Source of the DNA: JAJRPT01 sp965661945
GTDB taxonomy: Bacteria; Bacteroidota; Ignavibacteria; Kapaibacteriales; UBA2268
Direction of reading: 5' to 3'
DNA: 7,322 bases
Assembly: GCA_965661945.1 (NCBI GenBank)
Contig: CBFIFP010000016.1
Coordinates: 1 to 7,322, forward strand
A program made the translations under genes and the position numbers. Below the pieces are notes generated by a model, which was not told where the DNA came from, made no database searches, and was given only the letters and a program-made list of their open reading frames with translations. Below, in pieces: positions 6,191 to 7,322 of this stretch; positions within the stretch are counted from its first letter, which is position 1, and the number at the start of each line of letters is the position of its first letter.

Positions 6191-6817
6191 TTATTGACAA
6201 GGGATATTTGGATATATCACACAATTACTAACTTGATTTAACTGAGTTGGTAAGACAAGTTCCCACCACTCATCTGAACATTCTGTACCATTTATATATG
6301 TTCGGCTTACTATTGTTTTTTGGTACTGTACAGGGTTTGAAGGAAATACATAACACCAGGATGAAACTTCTTTACAATATGGTGTATCATCACATGGCTT
6401 ATATACATAAGTTGTATCACTAAAATATTCGATTAGTTCAACTTCCCAACATTTTGCGATATATGTAATCACCTGTTCAGATTGATAAGGACAAGGAGCG
6501 AGTTGAGGTAATGAAGTACATAAGTTTAAATAAATAAATTGGTAAGTATTAACGATATTGTAAAGTTGATCAATAAAATCATTCAAAGGAAGAGCAGTGC
6601 ATGATTGATTTGGCAAAAGTGTTACTCCAATAATATAAACCTCACCAGCATTATGAACTCCACATTGATAACAAATCTCAACTTCATAATTACAACCTGC
6701 AATTGTAAGTTGAACTTTTTTGTTTGTATAACCACTTTGGCACTGAGCCATACTTTCTACATTTGTCATTATCATTAATGCGAAAGTTACTAAAAAACTT
6801 AAAAATATTCTTTTCAT
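6191..6817 (-). CDS. Small secreted cysteine-rich protein (right cassette), unrecognised family
   Basis: A 208-aa protein of unknown function. A Sec signal peptide covers residues 1-24 or so (MKRIFLSFLVTFALMIMTNV then ESMAQ); the residue before C26 is Gln, so it is not a lipoprotein. Mature sequence has 14 cysteines at 26, 42, 49, 52 (CxxC), 73, 100, 109, 123, 142, 148, 155, 180, 199 and 207. All align with cysteines of the protein at 2539-3147. Shared short motifs include the APCP/GPCP context and GVT after the CxxC. Outside these and the signal peptide, the two are strongly diverged, roughly 25-30% identical by eye. There is no T9SS sorting domain. Minus-strand GGAG five bases before ATG is a good ribosome binding site. 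It is the first gene of the right-hand cassette, followed by a terminator-like hairpin and the propeller gene. A disulfide-stabilised extracellular or periplasmic role is inferred. Confidence 0.87.
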   Translation of the reverse strand: MKRIFLSFLVTFALMIMTNVESMAQCQSGYTNKKVQLTIAGCNYEVEICYQCGVHNAGEVYIIGVTLLPNQSCTALPLNDFIDQLYNIVNTYQFIYLNLCTSLPQLAPCPYQSEQVITYIAKCWEVELIEYFSDTTYVYKPCDDTPYCKEVSSWCYVFPSNPVQYQKTIVSRTYINGTECSDEWWELVLPTQLNQVSNCVIYPNIPCQ

Positions 6818-6991
6818 AAATGCTCCAATTAAAATTTAAAAAACTGTTTTCGACCTAAATCATTTTTCTTCTTTTAGCTGAATAGAATAATAATATAAAC
6901 GCCGAAATTTCTGTTTTTTTAAATTATAAATGTCCCAAGTTGATACATTTGTTTGTATGATTTCATAGTCATTTTCTTCATTTTTAATTAA

Positions 6992-7083
6992 ATTTTCACA
7001 AGTTAGGTTAGTTGCGATACACAAATATATCGTTATATATATATATATATATAAGAAGTTAGGAAGATATATTGAATTTGTGT
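6992..7083 (-). promoter_or_regulatory. Invariant core with (TA)10 tract, direct and inverted repeats
   Basis: Same element as 3334-3417 with an expanded TA tract: (TA)10 at 7034-7053. Inverted repeat arms are ACACAAAT at 7019-7026 and ATTTGTGT at 7076-7083; direct repeats AAGTTAGG are at 7000-7007 and 7056-7063, 56 bases apart. The TAnnTTTG-like TATATTTG lies at 7022-7029 on the minus strand. The 8-bp difference from copy 1 is wholly in the TA tract. Promoter or switch function is inferred. Confidence 0.5.
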
Positions 7084-7143
7084 TTGCATTATTTTATCAC
7101 ATTTTTCAAAAAAGTTTTTTTGTTTTTGAATTTTTAGATATTT

Positions 7144-7174
7144 CAAATTATAATTTATTTTTTATTTATGCAAA
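7144..7174 (-). promoter_or_regulatory. Alternative candidate promoter, right cassette
   Basis: Minus-strand TTTG (7171-7174), 18 bases, then TATAATTTG (7144-7152). It is the counterpart of 3477-3507, here with a better match at the TTTG end but one base too many for TAnnTTTG. Confidence 0.28.
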
Positions 7175-7182
7175 TTTTTTTT

Positions 7183-7220
7183 GTCTTGAACACGATTAAT
7201 AGGATTAAAGGATTAGCAGG
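7183..7220 (+). repeat. Dispersed repeat, family B (right copy)
   Basis: Nearly identical to 3515-3552, differing only in the first two or so bases. It is followed by CAGATT-type units, as in the other copy. Confidence 0.65.
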
Positions 7221-7304
7221 ATTTTTTTTCAGAATCACAGATTTGCACAGATTTCACAGATTAAGAATTAAAGGATAAAATCGGAGATTTTAAAATGTTT
7301 TACT

Positions 7305-7322
7305 GGATTCTTCGGCTGCGCT
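7305..7322 (+). repeat. Dispersed intergenic repeat, family A (right copy, truncated by window)
   Basis: GGATTCTTCGGCTGCGCT is identical to the beginning of 3636-3663. The copy is cut off by the window end. Together with 10-36 and 3636-3663 it places a family A repeat at each boundary of the two cassettes. Confidence 0.65.

Larger units (their letters stand above)
6900..7322 (-). repeat. Upstream cassette repeat, copy 2 (runs off the window)
   Basis: Second copy of the region at 3242-3663, in the same position relative to its cysteine-rich gene. It contains the leader, the TA-tract core, a family B repeat at 7183-7220, CAGATT units at 7230-7262 and the start of a family A repeat at 7305-7322, where the window ends. 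The nearest stretch to the gene (6818-6899) is only weakly similar to 3148-3241. No gene is supported in this region. Confidence 0.85.

Noticed and set aside
6191..6817. Lipoprotein signal at C26 of the right small protein
   Set aside because: The residues before the cysteine are SMAQ; Gln at -1 does not fit a lipobox, and the other paralogue has no cysteine at an equivalent cleavage site.

Overview
The window is a strongly AT-rich stretch from what looks like a Bacteroidota-type bacterium (Bacteroidota/Chlorobiota/Ignavibacteria/Kapabacteria grade). Three things point there. Both large proteins end in a recognisable type IX secretion (T9SS) type A C-terminal sorting domain, which is restricted to this superphylum. 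Start regions are A-rich with weak or variable Shine-Dalgarno sequences. The intergenic DNA carries short dispersed repeats of a kind I recall from such genomes; that recollection is not checked here.

Layout: four genes, all on the minus strand, form two consecutive copies of one cassette. In transcription order each cassette is a ~420-bp upstream repeat region, a ~200-aa cysteine-rich secreted protein, an intercistronic hairpin, and a 730-800-aa secreted Asp-box/BNR beta-propeller protein with a T9SS sorting domain. Cassette A (right) has its upstream region at 6818-7322, the small gene at 6191-6817, a hairpin at 6157-6181 and the large gene at 3927-6125. Cassette B (left) has its upstream region at 3148-3663, the small gene at 2539-3147, a hairpin at 2492-2529 and the large gene at 86-2470, closed by a strong terminator at 41-78. 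A further dispersed-repeat copy at 10-36 and a truncated one at 7305-7322 mark both window edges, so the array may continue outward.

The most notable feature is the conservation gradient. The upstream non-coding regions of the two cassettes are roughly 90% identical by eye, with a 54-bp core identical at every base. The proteins they precede have diverged to what looks like 25-30% identity (small pair), keeping mainly signal peptides and cysteines. The identical core contains a (TA)n tract of 6 units in one cassette and 10 in the other, bracketed by an inverted repeat and by a direct repeat. This could be a length-variable (phase-variable) promoter or another switching or regulatory element.

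Functional reading (inference): each operon exports a disulfide-rich small protein via Sec and a large propeller protein via Sec then T9SS, probably to the cell surface or medium. The repeated regulatory DNA with diversified products resembles a family of surface or secreted modules expressed under common control. None of the four proteins can be given a specific biochemical function from sequence alone.
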